NCBI RefSeq assembly: GCF_035268865.1
Contig: NZ_DATFKB010000191.1
Location: forward strand, 7,374-71,373
Direction of reading: 5' to 3'
Source of the DNA: Salinivirga sp035268865
GTDB taxonomy: Bacteria > Bacteroidota > Bacteroidia > Bacteroidales > Salinivirgaceae
Length of the DNA: 64,000 nt
Within the stretch, counting starts at the first letter, position 1. Each line of letters opens with the position of its first letter. Positions 1 through 7,977 of the stretch are shown in pieces. The notes below the pieces were generated by a model that was not told the DNA's origin, searched no databases, and worked only from the letters and a program-made list of their open reading frames with translations. Both the position numbers and the translations under genes were made by a program.

Positions 1-1869
1 GAATGGATTAAAGAAAATTATGGTATTAATTTGCCCAGGCAGGCTTTTTCTGTACCAGCCATGTTACTGCTTTCTTTCCTGATTTTGAAAAAAGGAGCTA
101 ATATGGGAGTAAAAGCCTTGTATGTAGTGGTAGCTGTATTATTTGTGGCCCTTGCACTTATTTTTGCCGGTGCCCCTCAGGGTGGCGAAACCAGTTATTT
201 TAGTGAGAACCTTGCCCTGCGTAATAGTTCCGATTTTTTTGTAGTGTTTGCCATTATTTTCCCGGCATTTACTGGTATGACAGCAGGAGTTGGCCTTTCA
301 GGCGACCTTCGAAACCCGGGAAAAAGTATTCCACTTGGTACTGTTGCTGCTACTATAAGTGGCATTGTAATTTATATATTTTTAGCCTGGAAAATGGCCA
401 GCTCTGTACCCGCTGAAGGTTTGGTGAATGATCAGCTTATAATGGCTCAAATTGCTCCCTATGGATTTATTATGATACCATTGGGGCTTGCTGCTTCTAC
501 TATATCCTCAGCACTTGGCTCGGTTATGGTAGCTCCGCGTACACTTCAGGCTCTTTCCGGCGATCATTCCTTACCATGGAGCCGAGCCAACGGTATATTG
601 TCTGCTACCCGTAAAAAAGATGGGGAGCCTTTTAATGCATCGCTTGTAACCTGCATAATCGCAATGGTGTTTGTCATATTGGGCGATGTGGATATTGTGG
701 CTCAAATTATTACCATGTTTTTCATGGTTACCTATGGTTCTCTTTCATTAATATCATTCTTGAATCATTTTGGTTCAGCTCCATCTTATAGGCCATCATT
801 CAAAAGCCGATGGTATATCTCTTTGGTTGGTTTTATTATGGCAGTGTGGCTCATGTTTAAAATTGATATGCTATATGCACTTGCAGCGGTCATCGCAATT
901 GGGGCGCTTTATGTCTATATTAATAATGTATATAAGCACCGGAGGGGGATGGAAGATATATTTAAAGGAGCATTTTTCCAGCTTAACAGGCGGCTACAGG
1001 TTTATATGCAAAAAACCTATAGTTCCAGAAAGAAAACTGAGTGGCGGCCATCTGCCATATGCATTAGCAGTGACTCGTTTAATCGGCAGAAAGCACTTGA
1101 ATTTATGAACTGGATTGCATGGAAATACGGTTTTGGTACTTATATTCACATGAAAAATGGCTATTTCAGCACTAAACTGGCTCAGGAAGCCCGCAAAGAA
1201 CTTGAGAAACTGGTTGAAATAATAGACCAAAAGGAGAGTGCTGTGTACGTTGATACCATGATTTCACCTTCATATACTTCTGCTGTTGCACAAGCTATAC
1301 AGCTGCCCGGTGTTTCCGGGATGGAAAATAATATGGTGGTATTTGAATCACTACGTACAGATGAAGAACATATGCAGGCTATTGTAGAAAATATGCCCCT
1401 GGCTAAGGCCGGAGATTTTGATATTTGTCTTTATAGCTCGACTTTGAAACCCGTCAATTTTAAAAATGGAATACATGTTTGGATACGTTCAACCGATGTA
1501 GACAATGCCAATGAGATGATCTTATTAAGCTATATAATTTCAGCACATCCAGCATGGGAAAAAGCCGGTATAAGTATTTTTAATATTGCCCAGCATGGCC
1601 AGAAGGAGGAAGCAAGAAAAGCACTATTGGAAATTGTGGAGGCAGGAAGATTACCTATATCAGCAAAAAATATCGAAAGTGTTGAAGTTGGAGAAGACCA
1701 AACTCAACGGTCTGTTATTGAGGCAAAATCTGCCGACGCAGGACTGGTTATTATAGGTTTCCTGGAAGAACAGGTAAAACACGATGGAAAGTCAATATTT
1801 ATGGGATATGATGCCATGGGTGATATTTTATTTGTTAATTCGCGTAATGAAAAAACCATTGTAGAATAA
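1..1869 (+). CDS. SLC12-like cation-chloride cotransporter / APC-superfamily permease, 5' truncated
   Basis: The reading frame is open from base 1, so the true start lies outside the window and 622 residues are visible. The first half is a multi-pass membrane domain. Two segments look very like the eukaryotic Na-K-Cl cotransporter core: one has TGMTAGVGLSGDLRNPGKSI, and another has ASTISSALGSVMVAPRTLQA. The last 300 or so residues are soluble and match the general layout of the SLC12 C-terminal cytoplasmic domain rather than a plain amino acid permease. By family it would move ions, or possibly amino acids, across the inner membrane; the substrate cannot be read from sequence. The stop is 12 bases before the next start, so the two genes may be cotranscribed. 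Confidence 0.8.
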   Translation, partial: EWIKENYGINLPRQAFSVPAMLLLSFLILKKGANMGVKALYVVVAVLFVALALIFAGAPQGGETSYFSENLALRNSSDFFVVFAIIFPAFTGMTAGVGLSGDLRNPGKSIPLGTVAATISGIVIYIFLAWKMASSVPAEGLVNDQLIMAQIAPYGFIMIPLGLAASTISSALGSVMVAPRTLQALSGDHSLPWSRANGILSATRKKDGEPFNASLVTCIIAMVFVILGDVDIVAQIITMFFMVTYGSLSLISFLNHFGSAPSYRPSFKSRWYISLVGFIMAVWLMFKIDMLYALAAVIAIGALYVYINNVYKHRRGMEDIFKGAFFQLNRRLQVYMQKTYSSRKKTEWRPSAICISSDSFNRQKALEFMNWIAWKYGFGTYIHMKNGYFSTKLAQEARKELEKLVEIIDQKESAVYVDTMISPSYTSAVAQAIQLPGVSGMENNMVVFESLRTDEEHMQAIVENMPLAKAGDFDICLYSSTLKPVNFKNGIHVWIRSTDVDNANEMILLSYIISAHPAWEKAGISIFNIAQHGQKEEARKALLEIVEAGRLPISAKNIESVEVGEDQTQRSVIEAKSADAGLVIIGFLEEQVKHDGKSIFMGYDAMGDILFVNSRNEKTIVE

Positions 1870-1881
1870 AAATTGAAAACT

Positions 1882-2352
1882 ATGCCTACTGTTTGGATAA
1901 CTGACAAACAAGAACAAGAAGATATTATTCGTAATTGCGACAGCTGTGCAATGTCTATGGTCGATACAAATGGCGACCCTTATGTGGTAATGATGAATTA
2001 TGGTTATGAGGATGACGTAATATATTTCCACGGGGATCCGAACGGAAGAAAAATGGATATTTTAAAAGAAAATCCGAAAATTTGCATCACCATGAGTACT
2101 GAGCACAGTATTTATTACCAAAACGAAAAAGTAGCCTGCTCATATGGCATGAATTATAAAAGCATTGTTGCCGACGGAGAAGTTGAGTTTGTTGAAGATT
2201 ATGATGAAAAAGTAAAAGCACTTAATCTGATTATGGCCCAATATGTAGAAGGAGAATTTGACTATAATTCCCCGGCCGTTAAGCAGGTCGCAGTTTTTAA
2301 AGTGAAATTAAATAATCTGAAAGCAAAAAACTTCGGACGATTTGTACGTTAA
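1882..2352 (+). CDS. Pyridoxamine 5'-phosphate oxidase-family (NimA-like) flavin protein
   Basis: This is a 156-residue single-domain protein of the FMN-binding split-barrel type. The N-terminal half carries the family pattern of a short helix, then 'PYVVMMNYGYEDDVIYFH', then 'GRKMDILKENPKICI'. This is the subgroup that includes NimA nitroimidazole reductases and heme or flavin binding proteins of unknown substrate. I chose the ATG at 1882 rather than the in-frame TTG at 1873, because the conserved domain begins right after it and TTG starts are uncommon. It directly follows the cotransporter gene on the same strand. The cytoplasmic redox role is inferred from the family only. Confidence 0.8.
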   Translation: MPTVWITDKQEQEDIIRNCDSCAMSMVDTNGDPYVVMMNYGYEDDVIYFHGDPNGRKMDILKENPKICITMSTEHSIYYQNEKVACSYGMNYKSIVADGEVEFVEDYDEKVKALNLIMAQYVEGEFDYNSPAVKQVAVFKVKLNNLKAKNFGRFVR

Positions 2353-2425
2353 TTCGTAAAAAACGCATAATTTTTGTTTCCCCTGTCAAATTAAAGAGAA
2401 TTTAGCTCATGTAATCATTAAACTT

Positions 2426-3829
2426 ATGAGAATTAGTAAACTTATTCCGGCTTTGCTGGCTATTGTGATTATTTTTGGTAGTTGCCAGAGTGGTCCACAA
2501 TCCAATGAAAGTCAATCAGCAAAATATGTGTTTTATTTTATTGGAGATGGTGTTTCATTGCCCCAGCTCAGTTTAACAGAAGCATATTTAGCCCAGAAAT
2601 CAGGTCAGAAAGGAATGAAGCAATTAAATCAGAGTCAGCTCGAAGCTCACGGTTGGTTTTATACATATGCCGATAACCGCTTTATTACAGGATCTGCTGC
2701 TGCCGGTACCGCGCTTTCTACAGGACATAAAACTTCGATCAATACAATTGCCAAATCGGCAGATCGTACTCAAAACTATAAGTCAATAGCTTATAAAGCC
2801 AAAGAAGCAGGTATGAAAGTAGGCATTATCTCTACAGTATCGATCAACCATGCCACGCCGGCTGCCTTTTATGCAAACGCAAACGAACGTAACTCGTATT
2901 ATGAAATTGCCGATCAAATGTTTGCAAGTGGGTTTGATTTGTTTGCCGGTGGTGGAATTAAAGACCCAAAGGGTGAGCAGGGAGATCTACCGGACCTCTA
3001 TGAGAAAAAGACGAAATTGAAAATTTTACAAAATAATGCGGCTTTCTTAAATGCTGAACCCGGTAGTTTGCCCCTCTACTTTTCGCATGAGCGTTTACAG
3101 AGTGGAGCAGCCATGCCTTTTGCAATTGATATGAATGAATTCGATGTTACACTGCAAGAGGTAACAAGAAAGAGCATTGAGCTTTTAAACAACCCTGAGG
3201 GTTTTTTCATGATGATTGAAGGCGGAAAGATTGACTGGGCTTGCCATGCTAACGACGCAGCGGCCACTATTTCTGGTATGGTCGACTTTGATAATGCGGT
3301 TGGTCAAGCGCTTCACTTTGCCGAAAAGCACCCGGACGAAACATTGATTGTTGTACTTGGAGATCACGAGACTGGTGGTTTAACCCTGGGTAATGATGAT
3401 ATGCATTATGAAACAAACTTTACTATATTACAACATCAGAAAATATCTCATGAAGCCCTTGAGCGTGAAATAGAGCAGCTTATTCAGCAGGATGGTACGC
3501 TTGAAGAAGCCATGCAATTCATTGATGAAAATCTGGGTTTAGGTAGCCAAATAGAGCTTACCAAAGCTGAACGGCAAAGACTAAAAGAATCATGGAAAGC
3601 ATCAACTGGCTATTCAGGTCAAAATGTCGAATTACTCTATAGCTCAGTACACGAGTTTCTGTATGAAGCCATAAAAATTCAGAACCGTAAAGCCGGAGTA
3701 GGCTGGACCTCCACTTCACACACGGGGCTTCCTGTGGTTGTGCATGCTCATGGAGTAGGGGCCACTCATTTTGATGGAATTCTCGATAACACTGATATTC
3801 CCAAACTAATTGAGAAAATCATAAAATAA
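2426..3829 (+). CDS. Alkaline phosphatase, predicted lipoprotein
   Basis: This 467-residue protein hydrolyses phosphate monoesters outside the cytoplasm. The N-terminus is a lipoprotein signal ending IIFGSC, with Cys20 as the predicted lipid anchor. Metal and catalytic motifs are in the usual order: Asp41 in 'FIGDG', the nucleophile Ser90 in 'ITGSAAAGTALSTGHKT', a metal-ligand region 'GGKIDWACHANDA', 'LGDHETGG', and a final His in 'HAHGVG'. The residue before the nucleophile is Gly instead of the Asp of E. coli PhoA. The gene stands alone between a gap and a terminator. A Pho box could not be recognised upstream. Confidence 0.9.
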   Translation: MRISKLIPALLAIVIIFGSCQSGPQSNESQSAKYVFYFIGDGVSLPQLSLTEAYLAQKSGQKGMKQLNQSQLEAHGWFYTYADNRFITGSAAAGTALSTGHKTSINTIAKSADRTQNYKSIAYKAKEAGMKVGIISTVSINHATPAAFYANANERNSYYEIADQMFASGFDLFAGGGIKDPKGEQGDLPDLYEKKTKLKILQNNAAFLNAEPGSLPLYFSHERLQSGAAMPFAIDMNEFDVTLQEVTRKSIELLNNPEGFFMMIEGGKIDWACHANDAAATISGMVDFDNAVGQALHFAEKHPDETLIVVLGDHETGGLTLGNDDMHYETNFTILQHQKISHEALEREIEQLIQQDGTLEEAMQFIDENLGLGSQIELTKAERQRLKESWKASTGYSGQNVELLYSSVHEFLYEAIKIQNRKAGVGWTSTSHTGLPVVVHAHGVGATHFDGILDNTDIPKLIEKIIK

Positions 3830-3859
3830 AAACTAATTTTTTTATCATAAATTATTAAA

Positions 3860-3896
3860 TAAGGCGCGTGGTTAAATCCAATGCGCCTTATTTATT
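3860..3896 (+). terminator. Rho-independent terminator of the alkaline phosphatase gene
   Basis: An 8-base stem TAAGGCGC (3860-3867) pairs with GCGCCTTA (3883-3890) and is followed by TTTATTTATT. It lies 30 bases after the phosphatase stop codon. Confidence 0.75.
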
Positions 3897-4106
3897 TATT
3901 ATCAGTCAATTGCTTTTAGTGTATTGATTGTGAGTTGTTTGTATTTATGGTAAGCTGGCTAATTTTAACCCTGTTTTAACATTTATTTTATACCTGTGTC
4001 GGGATTTTTTCGTTTTTTAGTTAGAGAATAATACTTAGTGTTTTTTGTATATAGTTCCTTTTAGGAAAACAAAAAATCACCGGGACCAAAATATAAAACA
4101 AAACAT

Positions 4107-4301
4107 ATGAAAATGCTTGATCATCAAAAAAATATACTTCGCAACCTGCATCATAATCACAATTTATTCATTAAGGAGATAAAAAAATCAATACAGTGGC
4201 TATCTGAACAGGAGTTAAAAGATCTGGAGCAGTGGATTTCAAAAGAGCTTGTGCAGGTTTACGATCATGAAGTTCAACGATTATTCAGGATGGCAGTCTA
4301 A
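4107..4301 (+). CDS. Small hypothetical protein, 64 residues
   Basis: I do not recognise this protein. It is predicted to be wholly helical and soluble, rich in Lys, His, Gln and Glu, with no Cys, signal peptide or membrane segment. The middle has an amphipathic pattern around 'SEQELKDLEQWISKEL'. The stop codon at 4299-4301 abuts the stop of the convergent TonB-like gene with no spacer, which is unusual and leaves no room for a terminator. Upstream is about 210 bases of AT-rich DNA without another gene. It could be a false open frame, but its start, AT-rich leader and even composition make it plausible. Confidence 0.5.
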   Translation: MKMLDHQKNILRNLHHNHNLFIKEIKKSIQWLSEQELKDLEQWISKELVQVYDHEVQRLFRMAV

Positions 4302-5060
4302 TTACTGCGCCACAAAATGAAACTTAATCTTGCCGCTTTGTTCTCCCTTTTTTCCCCTGGTGAATATGGCATTTTGAGCTGCTTGCAGGGCAGCGTCAGT
4401 GAAACACTCATCTGTCGAAGTGCTTGCCTGCTCATCGAGCTGGGCTCTTTTTACAAGGCCATTGGGTAATACAACAATTTTAACGGTAATATCAGCAGAT
4501 CCCTGGCACAAATAAACCGGCACATCAATATATCGAATTTGACGGTCATCTAAATAAAAAACAATATTCGATGGCCCGGTATAAACCTCTTTTTTTACAT
4601 TCTGTGGTTTACTTTTTTCTGGAACAGTTATTTCTGGGCCCTCGTCATAAGTGGGTTTATTTGTGATATATTTATCATACTCTTCCTGACCTATTGCATT
4701 CTTTATTAATTGTTGGCGATACGCTTCTTCGGTTTGGTTTTGTTCTAATTTTGTCTGGGTATTATCCTGATCTTCAGGTTCTTCGGATTTATTGACAGCT
4801 ATGTTTTTTCTTTGCTCCAAAGGCATTTCCTGCTCAAGCATTTCATTAATTGATTTGTCAAGCTCTTCCATTCGTTTTTCTTCTTTGAATGGGTCAGGTG
4901 CTTCAAAATCTTGTTCATCAACCAAAACAATAAACTCCTGATGTTTTCTTTTGGCATTCATTTCAAAAGCCAGAAGAGTGGACAACACCACAATGAGTGT
5001 GACAAGCGTTGCCAATGCTGCTTTTTGGAATAGCGTAATATCTTTACGGTTCGGTTTCAT
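4302..5060 (-). CDS. TonB-like energy transducer protein
   Basis: A 252-residue membrane-anchored periplasmic protein. There is a short cytoplasmic N-terminus, one membrane segment at about residues 12-31, a long charged spacer (about 35-165), and a C-terminal domain (about 168-252). In that domain 'ADITVKIVVLPNGLVKRAQL' followed by 'DAALQAAQNAIF' matches the TonB C-terminal fold. In the family this domain touches outer-membrane receptors and transmits proton-motive energy through ExbB/ExbD, neither of which is nearby. The spacer is Glu/Gln/Lys-rich instead of proline-rich. The acyl-carrier-like gene lies 39 bases upstream on the same strand, so the two may form an operon. Confidence 0.75.
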   Translation of the reverse strand: MKPNRKDITLFQKAALATLVTLIVVLSTLLAFEMNAKRKHQEFIVLVDEQDFEAPDPFKEEKRMEELDKSINEMLEQEMPLEQRKNIAVNKSEEPEDQDNTQTKLEQNQTEEAYRQQLIKNAIGQEEYDKYITNKPTYDEGPEITVPEKSKPQNVKKEVYTGPSNIVFYLDDRQIRYIDVPVYLCQGSADITVKIVVLPNGLVKRAQLDEQASTSTDECFTDAALQAAQNAIFTRGKKGEQSGKIKFHFVAQ

Positions 5061-5099
5061 TACCGCAAAGATAAATAAAGCATGTGAAAGGTGGAAGGG

Positions 5100-5339
5100 C
5101 TAAGCCTCGAAAGCCGATTTAGTTTTTTGCAGAAACCGAATGAGTTGTGGCAGATTGGATATACCATTAAGCTCTTCTTGTTGGTTATGCAGGCTAAAAT
5201 GCTCCTCCAGGTCAGCGTAGAATTTGTGCCGTTCGGTGGCAAAATCAGGTGATGAAAGAAATCGGAAACCCGATACTTCATCATTGATTAACGCATGCTT
5301 TTCGAGTAAAGCATACAATTGCGAAATGACCTGGTTCAT
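5100..5339 (-). CDS. Acyl-carrier-like small protein lacking the attachment serine
   Basis: A 79-residue helical acidic protein. Its second half lines up with acyl carrier proteins: a loop, then 'FYADLEEHFSL' (compare 'LEEEF' at the start of the ACP recognition helix end), then 'EELNGISNLPQLIRFLQ' like the ACP last helix. At the position of the phosphopantetheine-bearing Asp-Ser-Leu it has 'PDFATER', with no serine. If it is an ACP fold it cannot carry the usual prosthetic group. A competing frame at 5060-5284 on the same strand gives an unlikely His/Ser/Leu-rich protein and was discarded. The downstream gene on the same strand is the TonB-like protein. The family assignment is by eye and uncertain. 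Confidence 0.6.
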   Translation of the reverse strand: MNQVISQLYALLEKHALINDEVSGFRFLSSPDFATERHKFYADLEEHFSLHNQQEELNGISNLPQLIRFLQKTKSAFEA

Positions 5340-5441
5340 AAAGATAAATTTTTCATATAAGTTATGTATAAAAAGAATATTTCCAAAATTTAATTTTTAT
5401 GATAAACAATTATTAAAATGTTAAAATATCTGCAGGTCAAT

Positions 5442-5475
5442 AAAAAAGGCAGGTCTCAATATGAAACCTGCCTTT
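5442..5475 (-). terminator. Terminator of the methylmalonyl-CoA decarboxylase operon
   Basis: Read on the minus strand, AAAGGCAGGTT pairs with ACCTGCCTTTTTT across a loop of about 9 bases and ends in a T run. It lies 20 bases past the stop of the beta-subunit gene. Confidence 0.85.
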
Positions 5476-5494
5476 AACTGTCAAATATATTTTT

Positions 5495-7141
5495 TTACAT
5501 TAAGAAACTCAGTAATATACCAGCACCAACTGCCGATCCGATAACGCCAGAAACGTTTGGCGCCATGGCATGCATTAGCAAGTGGTTTGTAGGATCTTCT
5601 TTCACACCCATATTTTGCACAACCCGGGCACTATCAGGCACAGCTGATACTCCGGAGGCTCCAATCATTGGATTTACCGGATTATGGTTAGGAGAGAGCC
5701 AATTCATGATTTTGGCAAAAATAAGACCACCCATTGTAGCTATAGCAAATGATGCGGCTCCAAGTCCGAAAATCAATATAGAGTCTTTTGTAAGGAACAC
5801 ATCTGCCTGGGTAGATGCACCTACGGTTAAACCAAGCAAAATTGTAATTGTATCAATTAGTGCATTGCTGGCGGTATTGGCCAGTCGGGCTGTTACCCCG
5901 CTCTCTTTTAGGAGGTTGCCAAAGAAAAGCATTCCCAGAAGTGGGAGTGAAGTAGGTGCAATAAATGCTGTAATGAGCAATCCGAATATTGGAAACAATA
6001 TTTTTTCCAGTCTCGAAACAGCACGTGGCGGCCGCATTTTAATCAGACGTTCACGTTTACTGGTAAAAAGCTTAATTATAGGCGGTTGAATTACTGGTAC
6101 GAGTGCCATATAGGAATAGGCAGCAATGGCAATCGGTCCGATCAGGTTCTTCACCAGAATGGGGGCCCCACTCGGATCATACCCTATAATGTTGACCCCA
6201 TTGGCAAGTTTAGATGAGAGAAAAATCGCAGTCGGACCATCAGCACCTCCAATAATACCTATTGCGCCTGCTTCTGCAGGGGCAAAACCCAGGTAAAGTG
6301 CACCAAGGAAAGTGATAAATATACCAACCTGGGCTGCAGCGCCAAGTAACATTAGGCGTGGATTCGACATCAGAGATGAAAAATCTGTCATAGCTCCAAT
6401 GCCAAGGAATATGAGGGGTGGATACCATCCCTGAACTACACCCTGGTACAGATAATTCATAACGCTACCGGGCTCATAAACACCCAGTTGCAGGTTGAAG
6501 TCAACAGCCTGGAACATAGGGATATTACCTATGAGAATTCCGGTTCCAATAGGAATAAGCAATAGTGGCTCGTAATCATATTTTATGGCAAGAAAGATAA
6601 AGAAGAGCCCAATCACGATCATGATTAGATTTCCATGTGTGACATTGGCAAAACCCGAAAACTCATAAAAGTTTATTAATCCGGCTGTTGCCCCTGTATA
6701 ATTGGTATAAGTTGTATGGTTCATTACCAACTTACCATCTTTTAGGTAGCCTTCACGCGTTCCAAGGTCTACAACTTCATCAGTAGTACGGTAATTTGAT
6801 GAGCGGTTATTGGGATCTGTATTGCGGTGAAAGTGGGTGATTTTTTTCGGAGTAAAAATCATTACCACTTTATTTCCAACAATCTTCCATTTTCCCGGAT
6901 ACCGGGTTTTAGCCGAATCCATTTCAAAAGATCCATCCGCCTTAAAAGTTAAAAACTTGTATCTTTCGACAGTTTCTACTTCCTCGTTTTTGTCTTCAGC
7001 TATTGGACGGGGCAGATAGCCGCCGGCTTTGTTAAGCCATTTTCCATCGAGTAATTGTGCTTTAATATCTTGTTTCTGTGCCTGACCTGATGTAGCACCC
7101 AGGAACAAAAACATCAATAGCAGGAGAAATATGTTTTTCAT
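5495..7141 (-). CDS. mmdB: Na+-translocating decarboxylase beta subunit with an N-terminal secreted domain
   Basis: This is the membrane subunit that decarboxylates carboxybiotin and pumps Na+ outward (OadB/MmdB family). The last 390 or so residues contain about ten membrane segments and the family signatures 'GIIGGADGPTAIFLSSK', with the Asp implicated in Na+ binding, and 'GASGVSAVPDSARVVQ'. Unusually, residues 1-21 are a cleavable-type signal peptide. Residues 22-150 form a lipocalin-like beta domain with 'GKW', 'LTFKADGSFEM', 'GKWKIVGNKVVMIF' and 'GYLKDGKLVMNHT'. Standard beta subunits are about 370-430 residues, so the extra 150 are an addition. It is the last gene of the operon, 23 bases after the biotin carrier gene. 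Confidence 0.92.
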   Translation of the reverse strand: MKNIFLLLLMFLFLGATSGQAQKQDIKAQLLDGKWLNKAGGYLPRPIAEDKNEEVETVERYKFLTFKADGSFEMDSAKTRYPGKWKIVGNKVVMIFTPKKITHFHRNTDPNNRSSNYRTTDEVVDLGTREGYLKDGKLVMNHTTYTNYTGATAGLINFYEFSGFANVTHGNLIMIVIGLFFIFLAIKYDYEPLLLIPIGTGILIGNIPMFQAVDFNLQLGVYEPGSVMNYLYQGVVQGWYPPLIFLGIGAMTDFSSLMSNPRLMLLGAAAQVGIFITFLGALYLGFAPAEAGAIGIIGGADGPTAIFLSSKLANGVNIIGYDPSGAPILVKNLIGPIAIAAYSYMALVPVIQPPIIKLFTSKRERLIKMRPPRAVSRLEKILFPIFGLLITAFIAPTSLPLLGMLFFGNLLKESGVTARLANTASNALIDTITILLGLTVGASTQADVFLTKDSILIFGLGAASFAIATMGGLIFAKIMNWLSPNHNPVNPMIGASGVSAVPDSARVVQNMGVKEDPTNHLLMHAMAPNVSGVIGSAVGAGILLSFLM

Positions 7142-7164
7142 TTTATTATTGGCTTTTTGTTCCC

Positions 7165-7587
7165 TTATTCCATTTCTAATAAGATGTCATCTTGCAGCAC
7201 ACTATCGCCCTCTTTAACTTTAATATTCGCAATTGTGCCCTCTTTTTCGGCCTGAATATTATTTTCCATTTTCATGGCTTCCATAACCAATAGTGTTTGC
7301 CCTTTGATGACAGTATCTCCGGGTTCTACATTAATCTTCATGATGCTACCCGGGAGTGGAGCTTTAACTTTATGCCCCCCGCTCTGAGATTTTTGTAATT
7401 TCCCTTCACCAGGTTTTTTAGACACTGGTTTACGAACCAATTTCGGTGTCTTTTTTGATGTGGCAGCCTGCTCAACCTCTACTTTATAGGTTGTTCCATT
7501 TACATCGACATCAAGTTGGTTTTCGTCAGTTTCATTGACTGCAATGTCGTATTTCTGACCTTTTATTATGAATTTGAATGTCTTCAT
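7165..7587 (-). CDS. mmdC: Biotin carboxyl carrier subunit of methylmalonyl-CoA decarboxylase
   Basis: A 140-residue biotin-carrying subunit. The C-terminal 70 residues are a biotinyl domain with the acceptor Lys106 in 'VMEAMKMEN' and the lead-in 'KAPLPGSIMKI'. Residues 1-40 form a small beta region ('FIIKGQKYDIAVNE'), followed by a Lys/Pro/Ser-rich flexible linker (about 42-70) that lets the biotin swing between the carboxyltransferase and the membrane subunit. It sits between the gamma and beta subunit genes with 13- and 23-base gaps, so it is translated in step with them. Confidence 0.93.
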   Translation of the reverse strand: MKTFKFIIKGQKYDIAVNETDENQLDVDVNGTTYKVEVEQAATSKKTPKLVRKPVSKKPGEGKLQKSQSGGHKVKAPLPGSIMKINVEPGDTVIKGQTLLVMEAMKMENNIQAEKEGTIANIKVKEGDSVLQDDILLEME

Positions 7588-7600
7588 TTTGAGTTATTTA

Positions 7601-7966
7601 TCAAAATTTAAGTTTTACGGGTTGATTTTGTACTCCATATATTTTTGAACTCCATGGAGAGTACTTTCTCGACATGTTCTTGATGGTGATGATATTGGAT
7701 TCTTCATCGTGCATCTCACTGTAGTAAAGATGCACTGCGGCTGCTATTGCAGCACTCTCATCACCAGGAACTGAAAAGTCGTCCTGGTCTGCACATTCAT
7801 ATTTTCCTTCGCGTCTTAACTGGCTGCGAATATTCATATTAATGATTCTGGGCAGTTGCGAAAATACCAGGTAAAGGAGTACCAGCGCAGCAAATACAAC
7901 CACAATACCTACTAAGGCTACGGTATATCCTCCCTGGCTGGCTACTGATGCAATGATATTCATCAT
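7601..7966 (-). CDS. Decarboxylase gamma subunit (OadG family)
   Basis: A 121-residue protein with one membrane segment at about residues 14-36 ('VALVGIVVVFAALVLLYLVF') and a cytoplasmic tail, as in OadG/MmdD, which tethers the alpha subunit and the biotin carrier to the beta subunit. The tail contains the segment 'DESAAIAAAVHLYYSEMHDE', similar to the conserved 'AAIAAAI..Y' stretch of the family. Two adjacent ATG codons (7964-7966 and 7961-7963) could start it. It begins 11 bases after the mmdA stop. Confidence 0.85.
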   Translation of the reverse strand: MMNIIASVASQGGYTVALVGIVVVFAALVLLYLVFSQLPRIINMNIRSQLRREGKYECADQDDFSVPGDESAAIAAAVHLYYSEMHDEESNIITIKNMSRKYSPWSSKIYGVQNQPVKLKF

Positions 7967-7977
7967 AGTTTCTAGCT

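Noticed and set aside
5060..5284. A 74-residue frame overlapping the acyl-carrier-like gene on the same strand
   Set aside because: It is out of frame with the better acidic helical protein and has an implausible His/Ser/Leu-rich composition.
5565..6089. A 174-residue open frame on the plus strand inside the decarboxylase beta gene
   Set aside because: It mirrors the conserved membrane segments of the real gene and has a biased Ser/Pro composition.
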